Positions 30,001 through 41,281 of a stretch of 64,000 nucleotides of DNA are shown piece by piece. A model generated the notes under the pieces. It saw nothing but the letters and a program-made list of their open reading frames with translations, was not told where the DNA came from and made no database searches. The position numbers and the translations under genes were made by a program. Each line of letters begins with the position of its first letter. The stretch's first letter is position 1. The DNA is from Serpula lacrymans var. lacrymans S7.9 (taxonomy: Eukaryota > Basidiomycota > Agaricomycetes > Boletales > Serpulaceae): contig NW_006763292.1 of assembly GCF_000218685.1 (NCBI RefSeq), positions 3,115,909-3,179,908 on the forward strand, written 5' to 3'.

Positions 30001-31282
30001 CCTTGCCATTGCAGCCATCCACAACCTCCATTTGCGCTCCATTGACATTTTCCATGCATTCCTGAATGGAGTCATGGATGTCAAGGTCTACATGCATCAG
30101 CCAGAGGGATTCCATCAGGGTCCTCGCAATCTTGTTTGCCAGTTGGACAAGGCCATCTATGGGACAAAGCAGGGAGGCAGAATGTGGAACCAGAAGATGC
30201 ACACTGTGCTTGAAAAACTCGGATTCAAGTGTACTTATTCAGACTCTGCCATCTATGTCTTTAACAGAGCTGATGTGCGCATTATCCTGCCTGTCTTTGT
30301 TGATGACATGACACTGGCATCCACTTCTACTTCTGCACTTGACCAAGCTGTCAAGGACCTCTCCCTGCACTTTAAGCTTCGTGATCTTGGCCCTACTTCT
30401 TACCTACTTGGCATTTCCATCACTAGAGACCTAAGTAATCGCACCATCTCCCTCTACCAACATCAGTAAACCCTGGACATTCTGGAGCGCTTTGGCATGA
30501 AGGACTGCAAGCCTGTGTCCACTCCCATGGATCCTGGTTTGCGCCTCACCAAGGACATGTCTCCCAAAACATCCAGTGATGCTGCTTTGATGAAGGACAT
30601 TCCCTACCTTGCTGCTGTTGGTGCTCTGATGTATCTGGCCACTACCACTCGTCCTGACATTGCCTACACTGTTGGAGTCCTTGCCAGATATAACTCTAAT
30701 CCTGGTCTTACTCACTGGAGCGCTGTCAAGCACTTGTTCCGCTACTTGCAAGGCACCCTTGATCATTCCCTTGTCCTTGGTCCTGATCCTAATTCCACTG
30801 AACTCTTCACCACTTTCTCTGATGCTGATCATGGTGGTGACAAGGACTCTGGTCATTCTACTGGTGCCTATATTGTCAAGATGGGATCTGGTGCTATCTC
30901 CTGGAGCTCCAAGCTTCAGAACATTGTTGCTCTGTCCACCACTGAAGCAGAATACATTGCTGCTGTTGAGGCTGGCAAAGAGATTTGCTGGATGCGAAAT
31001 TTGTTAAAGGAAATGGGCTATCCTATCACCTCTCCTTCCACCCTTCATATTGACAACCAATCTGCCATCTCTGTATCCAAGAACCCTGAGCACCATGGTC
31101 GGATGAAACACCTTGATCTGCGATGGCATTGGTTGAGAGATGTTGTTGACTCTGGGCAGATTGCTCCTATCTTTGTTCCCACTGCTGAAATGCCTGCAGA
31201 CTTGTTGACCAAGGCTCTTGCCAAGCCTAAAGTGGAAGTGTTCAGGAAGATAATGGGACTTATTAGATCAGGGGGGAGCTGA
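27065..31282 (+). pseudogene. gag-pol: Copia gag-pol, interrupted
   Basis: ATG 27065. Gag has the copia FxGxNYxxW start and a CX2CX4HX4C knuckle (CDFCGLLGHTQDKC) near 27761. Protease has DTGATSHM near 28051. The integrase zinc-binding region (HRRLAHHHH...CEPCLSGK) is followed by catalytic DDHSR, DDKGGEY and NGVAERANR segments. RT has FVDDM near 30298. RNase H has FSDADHGGD and STTEAEY. Breaks: TAA 28664-28666, a one-base deletion near 28797, a frame change in a G run near 29425, TGA 29609-29611 and TAA 30467-30469. It ends at TGA 31280-31282. The product normally makes particles and integrates cDNA, but this copy cannot encode an intact polyprotein. Confidence 0.93.
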
Positions 31283-31301
31283 TGCTTGGGAGGTGCAGCA
31301 T

Positions 31302-31311
31302 CAGGGGGGAG
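31302..31311 (+). promoter_or_regulatory. Copia polypurine tract
   Basis: cagggggga plus g just before the 3' LTR, preceded by another purine run (aggggggagc near 31271). This is the usual plus-strand primer position. Confidence 0.75.
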
Positions 31312-31631
31312 TGTTAGTTTTGGTGATTCTGCACCTTTGTGCTACCTATATATTTTCATTCCTTTCTCTATCTATTCTTCTATCATTCACTATTGATTGT
31401 GTTTTCTATTATTTCCCCTTTGTGGCTGCTTTGTTTACCTTTGTTTACAAAACTTCGGACAGTACTGCAGAGTCCAATGCTTCCTATTCTCTAGTTACTC
31501 ACATTGGACTCTAGGTACTGTATACCTGTCATACTCTCTAAAAATATAGTTACTCACATTGGACTCTAGTTCCAGTCCCTGATTGCTCTCAGCAAGTGGC
31601 TAGACACTTCCTTCAAGCTTTGTTCTTAATA
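31312..31631 (+). repeat. Copia 3' LTR
   Basis: Matches the 5' LTR at 319 of 320 positions by eye and is followed by the second GAACC. Confidence 0.95.
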
Positions 31632-31953
31632 GAACCACCCCACTGTTGACTCGGTTAACCAGTGGAACACACTTCAAGCAATCTTCCCCGGTGTTCTTGG
31701 CCAGACCTCGCGTCTGGATTTCTTCACCCAATTCTCATGGAGGGATGAATGCAAGATGGTCGCGAAGACATGCGAGCCCGTTAGTAAATTTCTTCGCCAA
31801 TTTGCGTCTCACCTGCAAGAAAGCTATTGGACAGCGGAGGAATCAATTACGACCATCAAACTTGATGATGCCCTGGAAAGCATTCATAGGGAGACTGCGA
31901 AGAATCTGTTAGATGTGCACAATGCATATGCACTGTTATTCTTTGCCCCTTAG

Positions 31954-33251
31954 ATAGATTTCTTCCACACAAAAGGTCAATCTCATAGGTTCAAGAACGC
32001 AGGAAAAGGGAAGCGTCAGGTCTAGCTCGCGCATCTAGATAGCCTACAGATGGTATACAGGCACACCGGGCATTTTGATTTTGTATACGGTTTTTGTAGT
32101 TGGGCTCTACCGACCACTGTCCAGAACGTAGGTGGGCACCAAGTTTACATGTACTTATTGTAAGGAAGAAGTGACGTGTAATGGCGTTGTTAAGGTTAAT
32201 CCGCTGTGATGGGTGACTATATACTTGTACATTTATAGTTCGCCTTTACCATTATCTTGCTGTAAATTTCTTTCTGTCGTCGTAGCGAGAATAGGCTGCG
32301 CTATGTGATAATTAGTTGTGCATTCATAGTTCGTCTTTACCTTTGAATTTTATTTCTGCAGTGTATAACGAAAAGGCTGTCAGCCTGTGCCCTACGATTA
32401 TTGTGTGAACTGACGACGACGAGATCAAGCGACAGCTAAAATGACGTGTGTTATTGGGCAGTAGGTGACCAGGGTGTGACATCATGAGCTGAGGGGAAAC
32501 AAATAGTACTGTTATGTTATGATACGACTCACATTGATGCTATTATCTCGAACCAGATCGTTGGCAATATGCTTTCTGTGACTGAAGTCTGAGAAATTTT
32601 GAATATATGGTTTCTCGTGCAGATTGAGGTGGAGGGACCGGGCTATGGTGACTTGCAAATCATACCTAAAGTGGTAGTGGGAGCACAGAGTCGGGCGCTG
32701 TGAGTAAAGTAGCGAGGGCACTTGTACGTGCGGCAGCGGTGGGAATGGTATGACGGAAGTGACTGAGGGAGCCCAGCGAAGGTGCTTGGGAATAGCGCTG
32801 GGTATATAATGGGGCTTGGCAGGTTTTAGATTGGGGTGTGTGTGGGGTGGACAGTGAGGGATTTGGAGTGGACGAGGAGCAAGAGAGCCATCTTTCCCTC
32901 AAAATTCACACTTCTGGAGTTCAAGAGCATAGTGTCAGGTCTGTCGTTGTTGCTACAGACAAGCTATTCACTAAATTCTTTCACAATTATATTCTCTATA
33001 CTATATTCTACATCTGACAATTTTCTAGCTACCTGTACAGTGATCGTTGAGCCTCTGGAGGCCCAAGTGCATATCTCTTACTGGTTGCATCCGGTGTCCA
33101 ACGATAGTAGAGGCGGCGAGGGCGGGGATTCGCGAGTGTAGGCTTGGAGAGCTGTTTGGATTGCAGTTCAAAGTGACAGTCATTCAGTTCTCTCTTATAT
33201 ACCCTGTCGCCTTTTCTCTTCCCTCGTGTCTCTTCACTCGCGACCACGACG
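31954..33251. other. Intergenic; no gene supported
   Basis: Between the kinase stop and a possible short gene. It holds TATA-like sites at about 32802 (gggtatataatgg) and 33197 (cttatatacc). The ORF at 32836-33141 has no recognisable content. Confidence 0.45.
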
Positions 33252-33622
33252 ATGTCCTCCAAGCCCACGAGTCCGTTCAAGTCTCCCAACTCGTCTTCCT
33301 CAGACTCGACTCCCCGCATCTCCTCCCCGCTCAACCCCTCCTCTCCAAACACCACTCCCACTCGCAAACCTGTCCCCCGTCTGACTCGTATGCATTTCCT
33401 GCTGTCTTCGCAGGTGTCAGTGGCATGGGTCTCACCACCAGTGCACCTCCCAGTGTCAGCACCTTCGCTTTCAACATATTGGACCTTCTCCTTGACATCT
33501 TCCCTATCCACGATATCGCGCTGAGTATCCACTCCTTGGCTCTGACTTCAACGGGCAAGCCATCTTGTACTATGAAGTTTCCATCGTCGCATTCTTCTTG
33601 TAACTTCAATTCTGCGCAGTAA
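33252..33622 (+). CDS. Possible small Ser/Pro-rich gene, weak
   Basis: ATG 33252 lies about 55 bp after a TATA-like element and a CT-rich leader. The first 45 codons encode a low-complexity Ser/Pro/Thr segment (MSSKPTSPFKSPNSSSSDST). A shift to a second open frame (SGMGLTTSAPPSVSTFAFNI onwards to TAA 33620-33622) would be allowed by GT at 33389 and AG at 33414, but that intron is only 26 nt and not credible. Unspliced, the first frame ends near 33524. Function unknown; a gene fragment is as likely as a gene. Confidence 0.25.
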
Positions 33623-36600
33623 CCCCGAACAATCTTTCGCCATTCAACATCTTGAAGATGGCTGCATGCGAAGATCACGGTCGATGCATAATCCGTTCAC
33701 TTTTCCCTACATTGGCTTCGGACCATATTGAACACACCAATTTATCTTCGAATCATCCTGCATTAGTTTCATGTGTTTGTTTGCCTTGCCCATAATGTTT
33801 AACCATTGGTCGACTCGCACGAAAGTAAAACTGGATTCACCGGATTTTGATTTTCTTTGATAGGCGAACCTGTGCCAAACTTTACAGGCTGGGCAAATGG
33901 AGTCTGAAGGGATGTACCCCCTTCCATTGGAGGTTCTGCGAGTCTCCACTGGAAAGGGAAGCGCAGGCTGCGCGGCATGAGCAAACATCACATCTCGCGA
34001 TTCATCCAGAGGTAAGAAGCCTCTGGTTCCTTATGGTCTTCCCGCTTGAAAAAAGCTGCTAATAATATACATCAGTGTAACAAAAACTACCTGATGAGTC
34101 ACAAACTAACGCGAAAATATATCTGTTTTTGCAGTTATTCTATCGACATACCCCTCCGGAGTGTGTGAAGTGCAGATGTGATGGCCAATGATGTACCGAC
34201 AGCGAACAAATCGACCGGCATCCAAACAAGGATGTCTCGAAAATGCAGTGACCAAATTACTCTTTCACCCAATATATGCATGGCGTGTAAGATAACGACG
34301 TCATACCCGTACTTCAAGGTCATAATTTGTACCTACTGGAGCGGATTTAACTCGGTGAACGTGAGTGCCCTTCTTTGACTTCATAATGCGCAGCTCATTC
34401 TTGAGCTAGGCGCTTACGACTGATATTTGTGCCAACAACAATTCATTTTTGAGATGACGCGTATAATCTCGTTCACCCTGGTGGTACACTGATAAATCTA
34501 AATCAGTCTAAATTGGGGACTTCATACCACGATCGCCAGTTGTACCTAAACTGTTTTTCTGATTCCCTACCTTGTATGGCACATACATGTATTTGGTCGG
34601 AGATCATCCTGGCCGCATGTTAATAAAGCAAAAACTAATTCGCATTTCTATGCCGGAAAAAGCTAAGTTAATTTCACCCTTTTCCGTGTCTAATAGAAGG
34701 TCGTCCCCGCATCTTTTCATCTTGCATCCTTTCTTACCGCCACACGGACGCGATGAACTTTTGCAGCATGATGATTGATGATTATTTCTGGCTTCCTACG
34801 GCAACAAATAGAACACCCGGCTTTCCCCTGGTCGGACCTAAAGCGGTTAGCAACATATCCCGACGGCTAACATATAAATTCATTATGATGTACACACCGA
34901 AGAAATGGGTCAAGACAACCGCCAGTGGCGATAGGATTGGCAAAACAGCCCACCATGCCTGTCTGGATTTTATTTTTGGTGGGCTCTAAATTAAGAATTA
35001 GGGTTAGAATCGAGGTGATTGACTTTTCCCGGTTTATCAATACATCGAACGGCGTTTGATGCGTATGAGTGCACATTTTCTTAAAGTTATCACCACCGAA
35101 AATGTATTTTTGTGAGAGCTCTCTTCGCTATATTTGCGTTTGACCTTTTCGTATCTCTTAGGAGTCTTATCTAGTGCCAAAACCTAAATGGATGGAGCCC
35201 AGCACAGACAGCATATTGCCACGATCAGGGGCATCATACCTTGATACACCGGGTAATGGTCTAAGTAAGAAAACCAAAGTTGAACGACTCCTTAGAAGGG
35301 CTATTCAAATTATAATTTTGTTCGTCATGCTTATAGAGAGGACGTTCTATTTTCGCTGCCCGCGGTTTTTTTGTGCTCTTTCACACTGGCCGGACCCATT
35401 GCCTGTTCTTCTCGTCCTTCGTTTCTTACTGATTATCTTCTCTTTTTACGGAAATGGTTGATTGATTGTGGCATCCAGCCCGGCGCGTTCAATGATCCGG
35501 CGGAGTAAAAAGAAGGCGTTGAAGGTCACTTGCACCACGTACACGAGTCATCTGCCACAGTTATTGTGCCAACAATAGATGATAGCATAAACATCCTGTT
35601 GAGAACGCTAAGTCACATTCTTCCTCGACCTCCTCCCATGCTTATCACATCTCCTGTCATCGTATTCTTACCACTGATCCTGTGACAGACATGCACGTTT
35701 GCGCAAGGTTATGGTCCGTCGCCAACCTTGATGTATAAGGTCCGCTGTATGGGCGCGTTATGAATTTTGTTTTTATCCAGACGACGGCGAAATTTTTGAC
35801 GCTTTTTGCGACGTCGGCGGCGTTATGATATCCCAGTAGTTTGGCGAGCCTTATGCGCATTGAGGGTCAAAGACACTCCGCTACGAAACTTTCATAGCCC
35901 AGGAGAGTTTAAATGATACCAGATGTATGTCGCCTCAAATAAAGTCGTTGAAAAGGGACATCTGTGTCTATCTCGGGCATATGTGGGTAACAGCATTGTA
36001 TGCAGAAAACTGCATTATCGAATGGACCGCCCACACCGAAGGGTTGGCGATTCCGTGGTGAACAGTCTCACAAAAAATAAATCTGAGAAGATAGATGATT
36101 ATTACATATGTTTTGTTTGAAGATGGATTCCACGTAGCGCCACTAACATTGCTACCATTATCCACGTTCAAAGACTTCGCATCCGAATGACCGAATGAGA
36201 GAAAGTGGCCGATGTTTCCAATCAGAGCCGGCACCATTCGTCAATGGGGCGCTGTGGCTGTTAGCAGAAAGCGCGTACCCCTCTGTAGTTACGTTCAGAA
36301 GTTAAGTTTTATGACCATAATAATACCAGACTTACACAAAGAATGAGAAGTCATATGCCACGAGTCGCCGCCTTATGGCACCGTGACCATTGTTTTTCGA
36401 AGGCTTGGTGGACCGAAAACTGCGCTCACTCCCGAGGACGTTCTTGAAGTAGTGAGTCCATATGATGAGTCTAAGCCGACAAGGTTGGAAGTAAAACGTA
36501 GTTATGAGATACAATATCGAAGTCAGACTGTGCAGTGCCAAGATGAAAACGTTTAGACACGGTGATTACACAGCCACAACATATGTGAGTAAACCTTGAT

Positions 36601-36873
36601 TGCCTTTTTAGGTTAGCAAGGATGTGCAAGCTTTCCAAGCCGCAAGTGGCCAGCAGTAATATCTTACGAACGTCAACCTCTATAACATGTGTGGTCTATT
36701 GTGACACGTAACCTTGTCTGGCCTCTTGCGTTTCCGCTCGTACAAGCGCTAGGCTACAAATTAGAAATTGCCACCTTATTCGGCTCCTTTAAGTATCTCA
36801 TTCAAACTTCAACTTTTCATCGCAACTTTTCCTTTTGTTTCCTCTGAGCCTTGCCACTCTTCAGACTATAGCA
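33623..36873. other. Intergenic, 3.2 kb, no gene supported
   Basis: Only short ORFs. A minus-strand stretch (34323-34138) reads as a hydrophobic segment (LVWMPVDLFAVGTSLAITSA) and may be a remnant of a membrane-protein gene, but no full frame could be built. Confidence 0.45.
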
Positions 36874-38802
36874 ATGGCATTTCTACATCTATCTAAGGCA
36901 GACCAGGAGATCTTGGATTCACACAAGCTCAAGTTGCCTGTACGTGCTACTTTTCTGATGTGGCTGTTGCCGGTGAATCAAAATCAGTCTAACCTCGTAG
37001 ATGTTTGCCAGTACTGTCGTACATGGGTCTTTCCGATCAAAGACGTGCTGGGCACAAACTACATGCCATCTGTGACTCAAACATCTGAGATAAAGCAACT
37101 CGTACAGTTTGCGACAAAGATCCACGCTCTCCTTCCAGAGGCATTAGAAGATGCAAGAACGAGACTACAGAAGGCCGAGGAAGCACATAAAGAGGTTGAA
37201 CATCTCATTCATGACGAGATGATCGCCTTGTTACAAGCGGATGTGTTGGAGGATATGAAATGTGAGGTCCCTGGTCTGTTGAGTGTCCGAGTCGAGCTGG
37301 AGAAGTATATCCGGGAAGGCGAGGCACTCATTTCTCCAGCTAGGCGACTACCGGCGGAGGTTATGTCTAATATTTTCGAACATTGTCTAGAAGAAAATGA
37401 CGTCAATCATCACACAGGTCCTCGACCACGTGTATCAGAACCGCCGTTGTTGCTTGGAAGAATATGCCGTCCATGGCGGAGGATAGCCTTGGCCACGCCC
37501 CGGCTGTGGACATCGTTAATTCTTCATCTTCCTCCAGAATTGACTTTGTGGCACGCACCCCTGCGAGCACACGTCGAAGCATTCGAGTTCTGGCTTGAAC
37601 ACTCAAGGTCACGTCCATTACAGCTCACCATTGTACACGACAAGGGTCATTCTGTGCAGCGCCCAGTATACGAAGTCGAGTTTCGCGACTGTTCCCCCGA
37701 GTACGAGCATCTTCTGGAGATTGTCCAATCCAATGCGCATCGTTTAAGTGGCCTCTCTATCTTCATGCCTACTGTTTCCTTCGATTGTCCCGCTTTCATT
37801 GCGCTCACAGACCAGTCGTTTCCGCATGTAAAAACCATCAACATCTTTCCAACTGACATTATGGTGACTCCAGTAGAGCCTTCTCGGAGAATCAACCTCG
37901 ATAACTCACCTTGTCTTCGATCACTTGGTGTAGGACTGTCATGGTATAGAATGACGAATATCCATGTCCCATGGGCTCGGGTAACACATTTGCACCTGGC
38001 TCATCTCATTCCGAACCTTGTCTCTTCAACACTCAGCGATTATCTTCAGGTGCTTCGGCAATGCAAAAGCCTCAAATGGTTTTCAGTAATAATTACCGAT
38101 GGTATCTTCCAAACACCAGTGGGACCGCCGATTTATGCCATCCTCGAGACCTTTGAGGTCGTCGTATTAGGCAGTGGACGTCTCGTAGGAGGGTTTCTGA
38201 ATGCACTCAATCTTCCCCATCTGCGACGCCTTCAGATGCAGCACATGTTTCCCTCAGGTCATCCTCAAGGACAGCAGCATTCCGCTTGCGGAATCGAAAT
38301 CCTTAGTCTCATCCAACGATCGCGTTGTATGTTATGGTATCTCATCCTCGAGCATGTTCCAATTACAATCAAGGAGATGCTGGCGTGCTGCTTAGTATGT
38401 CCTCAGCTGACTCGCCTTGAATTACTGCCATGGCCACCACTGAAGCCGAATAATGAAGTAATTGAAGCACTCACCCCACAGTCTCTGGGCGATACAACTC
38501 CCATTCTGTGTCCACGTCTCGAAACACTGAAGTTCGGACTGATTAGTCCGTTCGTAAGTGTAGGGCTTTTAGACCTGGTGGCTTTACGCCACATTCGTTG
38601 GATTCTGTCCTCACCATTAGCGGTCCTAGGGCGCGTCGAGGTTGTGCTATACAAGAGCATGTTCTGCGAAGACCCTTCGGACATGGATAGCCGCATATAC
38701 CAATTCAAGAAATCATTACAGCATTGTCTTCCGAAGGGAAAGGTCGAAGTTTCTTGGGCAGTGTCGAAGAGTTTCCATGGGCTCCCTTGGCTTCATATAT
38801 GA
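36874..38802 (+). CDS. F-box-like domain protein, tandem copy 1
   Basis: Predicted exons 36874-36939 and 37012-38802, giving 618 residues. The first exon encodes 22 residues and ends at a GTACGT donor exactly as in copy 2. The intron has no in-frame stop, so retention cannot be excluded. An amphipathic coiled-coil-like region (residues about 60-140) precedes the F-box-like motif ISPARRLPAEVMSNIFEHC, followed by the RICRPWRRIALATPRLW segment common in agaricomycete F-box-like proteins, then about 400 residues of irregular LRR-like sequence. F-box proteins link targets to SCF ubiquitin ligase through Skp1; the target is unknown. It is about 30-40% similar by eye to the two downstream copies. 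Confidence 0.82.
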   Translation: MAFLHLSKADQEILDSHKLKLPVRATFLMWLLPVNQNQSNLVDVCQYCRTWVFPIKDVLGTNYMPSVTQTSEIKQLVQFATKIHALLPEALEDARTRLQKAEEAHKEVEHLIHDEMIALLQADVLEDMKCEVPGLLSVRVELEKYIREGEALISPARRLPAEVMSNIFEHCLEENDVNHHTGPRPRVSEPPLLLGRICRPWRRIALATPRLWTSLILHLPPELTLWHAPLRAHVEAFEFWLEHSRSRPLQLTIVHDKGHSVQRPVYEVEFRDCSPEYEHLLEIVQSNAHRLSGLSIFMPTVSFDCPAFIALTDQSFPHVKTINIFPTDIMVTPVEPSRRINLDNSPCLRSLGVGLSWYRMTNIHVPWARVTHLHLAHLIPNLVSSTLSDYLQVLRQCKSLKWFSVIITDGIFQTPVGPPIYAILETFEVVVLGSGRLVGGFLNALNLPHLRRLQMQHMFPSGHPQGQQHSACGIEILSLIQRSRCMLWYLILEHVPITIKEMLACCLVCPQLTRLELLPWPPLKPNNEVIEALTPQSLGDTTPILCPRLETLKFGLISPFVSVGLLDLVALRHIRWILSSPLAVLGRVEVVLYKSMFCEDPSDMDSRIYQFKKSLQHCLPKGKVEVSWAVSKSFHGLPWLHI

Positions 38803-39394
38803 TGATCTAATTATATTTTTTTGCTTTCAAGGACATAATCAGGCTATCTGTTCATAAACATCGCACTAGTTTTTAGGGTTTTTGGTAGTTTAGGAAATAA
38901 ATCAATATTAATATACCACTTCGTCCAACTGAGACCTGAGATCCTTCAAACTGCCTCCACATATATAATAAAAACGATAATGAACTGCGTCACAATCGGC
39001 GTTATTGTATCATATGACTGTGATAAGATTTCGTTCAAAGAGACAGCCTCGCGACGAGTGGCTGTAGTGGCTGCCATTTGGTGACATTTCTCATTTGTTT
39101 GGCAAGAAAAGAATCGGAGGAGTGAAATTGTGGCCAGAAAACACAGCCACCGAACGTGGACAGTGCCTTTATTGGACCTAGTGGCGCAGGTCTTCCATAT
39201 CTGGCTAGGAATTATAATCCATTATAGACTTGACAAGAACGCACAAATCTTACAGACTTGGACCATATCCCGAGGTATATAAGGATGAAGTTTTCCGCTT
39301 GGTCTGTTTCTCGCCACTCTGCTGACTTCCACTTCTTACTCACTAACCTCGCTCCTGACAACCTTCGCTCTACTTCATCCACGGCTCATATCCT
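38803..39394. other. Spacer between F-box genes 1 and 2
   Basis: No ORF of note. It contains the promoter of copy 2. Confidence 0.5.
39276..39283 (+). promoter_or_regulatory. TATA box of F-box gene 2
   Basis: tatataag lies 119 bp before ATG 39395, with a CT-rich stretch between them, a normal distance for a fungal core promoter. Confidence 0.55.
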
Positions 39395-41281
39395 ATGGTC
39401 TTGAGATATAAAAACCTTAAGCTGAGCGCTATTGAGTATAGGCTCCAGACGCCCGTACGTCTTTTCGTCGTCTTTCCTGCTCCCTGCCGCATGTTCATTT
39501 TTTGAAACAAGGTCTTGCTCTCTCGCGCTCTCGGGACTAATTATACTCCCTCAGCAGCCCAAATCCACGAAATCAAGCAATATGTATCGCACATGAAGGA
39601 GTTTCTCGCAATGCTGCCTGTGGTCATCCAACGCAGAGCTGATGATCTTCGTGAATTAGAAGAGGCACGCAGAAACCTCACCAGCGATGATGAAATCGTT
39701 GGCCTTCTGCAGTTAGAAAGTATCAAACATCTAAAAGATGAACTGCATGATCTACGAGAATTCGAGAGGAATGAAGGGCAGGCCATGGAGTACATTCAGA
39801 GCGCAGAAGCGCTGCTCTCTCCGGTGCGACACATGCCTCCCGAAATTATCTCACGGATCTTTGAGTGTTGTATTCCACCTGGTGGCTCACGTCCACGTGC
39901 ATCAGAGGCGCCATTGGTTCTGGGGAGGGTCTGTCGTACATGGCGTAGAATATACCTATCTACTCCCTGTTTATGGACTCACCTGTCCTTGCACTTTCCC
40001 ATCAAGGTGTCCAGGTGGTTCCCAACGCTGGAAAAGCACATTAAAGCCTTAACGTATTGGTTGGAACACGCGCGGTCATTGCCACTCTTCCTCAGCGTCA
40101 TATATGATGCTGAGTCATTTATACGCCTTAGTGTCCCATCTAAAGAGCTTGGTGGGCGGTTTCAAACATATTGTCATCTAATGTCTGTTATCCAAGCCAA
40201 CCTCGGTCACCTCGGGGGCCTATCATTTGTTATGCCCGCAATTGCGTTCACGCAGGATATTTTTGATGATCTCCTGAGGTGTCCAATGCCGGAACTCAAA
40301 TATTTGCAACTTTTCCCCAATGATGTTCGCATTCCCTCCGTCGATTTGTCTCTCAAACTTCAACTCCAGCTCAATCATATGCATGCCCCCCGTCTCCGAT
40401 CCCTCGCCATTGGCTTTCGATGCAACAATGTCATAGAAGTTCCCGTCCCATGGGGTCAATTAACCGATTTGTATTTGCGCCATGGGATTGATAGCACCAA
40501 CCCCGCAGCGACCCTTGACGATTACTTCTGTATCTTACAAAAATGCAGCAACCTGCGATCTTTTGCATTTACAGTGGCCCACGACCGGTTCCAAAAAGCT
40601 GCCACTTCAGTCACCATTCCTCGCCTCGAAATCTTTGATGTATTCGTGGTGTCGTTCGCATGCCAACTAGGGGAGTTTATGAGCGTACTCGAATTGCCTA
40701 GGCTTCAGCAGCTTCACATACGATATGTATCGGGTCCTAGATATCGATATAGTCATCCTCCATCACACAATCTACAACTTTCCAGCCTCCTCCCAAAGTG
40801 GCGGTGCGTCCTTCATCAACTTGTTCTTGAACATGTATCTATTTCCCTCGAAGAAATAGTCGCCATCTGTTTGACTTGTCCTGAAGTCGCTCACCTCGAG
40901 TATCTTCCTTGGCCTCCCCTAAAACCTGATAGTCTCTTTTTTAAAGCAGTGAATCCGCCGCCGTTGCCCTACAATGCTCTTATGCTCCCGAAACTCGCCA
41001 CCCTCCGTCTTGGCTTAGGAAGTCCCTTCATAAGTGGTGAACTATTGGACATGGTGGCCATGCGGTTTGTACGGCCGATTATCGAAGAAGGTCTTGTCCC
41101 ACTAAAGAGCATTGAGGTAGTGTTGTACAAAAGCACGCACCATCCAATGCCTCCCAACCACAACGAACGAGTTTCGAACTTTAAGGACAGTCTGGAGAAA
41201 TGTCTTCCGGGTGGAACGACCGCAGTTACATGGGCGGTACAAGGGAAAGCATTTAATGAACTTCCGTGGCTTGATCTCTAG
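39395..41281 (+). CDS. F-box-like domain protein, tandem copy 2
   Basis: Exons 39395-39454 (20 residues) and 39512-41281, with a GTACGT donor and an AACAAG acceptor; the intron has an in-frame TGA, so splicing is required. The product has about 609 residues. It is laid out as copy 1: ALGTNYTPSAAQIHEIKQ, a charged helical stretch, LSPVRHMPPEIISRIFECC as F-box-like motif, RVCRTWRRIYLSTPCLW, then the long LRR-like part ending in a conserved IEVVLYKS...WAV segment. Role as for copy 1: probable substrate adaptor of an SCF ligase. The three genes share orientation and probably arose by tandem duplication. Confidence 0.85.

Larger units (their letters stand above)
25579..31631 (+). mobile_element. 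Ty1/copia retrotransposon, young insertion with defective ORF
   Basis: 320-bp LTRs at both ends, a 5-bp target duplication GAACC (25574-25578 and 31632-31636), primer site, long leader, gag-pol in the order Gag, protease, integrase, RT, RNase H, and a purine tract before the 3' LTR. LTRs differ at one position (t at about 25809, a at about 31542). The ORF carries at least five breaks. It sits in an exon of the FunK1-like gene in the same orientation. Confidence 0.96.
23718..31953 (+). pseudogene. FunK1-like protein kinase gene, split by a copia insertion
   Basis: Exons 23718-24221, 24281-24427, 24482-25142, 25189-25349, 25404-25578 and, beyond the copia element, 31637-31953. All introns are GT-AG and phases agree, giving 655 codons including the final TAG once the element and one target copy are disregarded. 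The product follows the fungal FunK1 kinase plan: an N-terminal helical domain, an ATP-lobe region, WVHRDVSIGN as catalytic loop, then the SVWWILIWVLFYY helix typical of the family. Two faults precede or accompany the insertion: TGA at 24311-24313 where an Arg codon (CGA) is expected, and LANLEYA where family members normally have D in place of N (the metal-binding Asp). It is therefore a dead gene. The C-terminal exon is open and well preserved. Confidence 0.85.

Noticed and set aside
33029..33532. 167-codon minus-strand ORF
   Set aside because: Acidic low-complexity frame opposite a CT-rich segment; no start context, motif or splice support.
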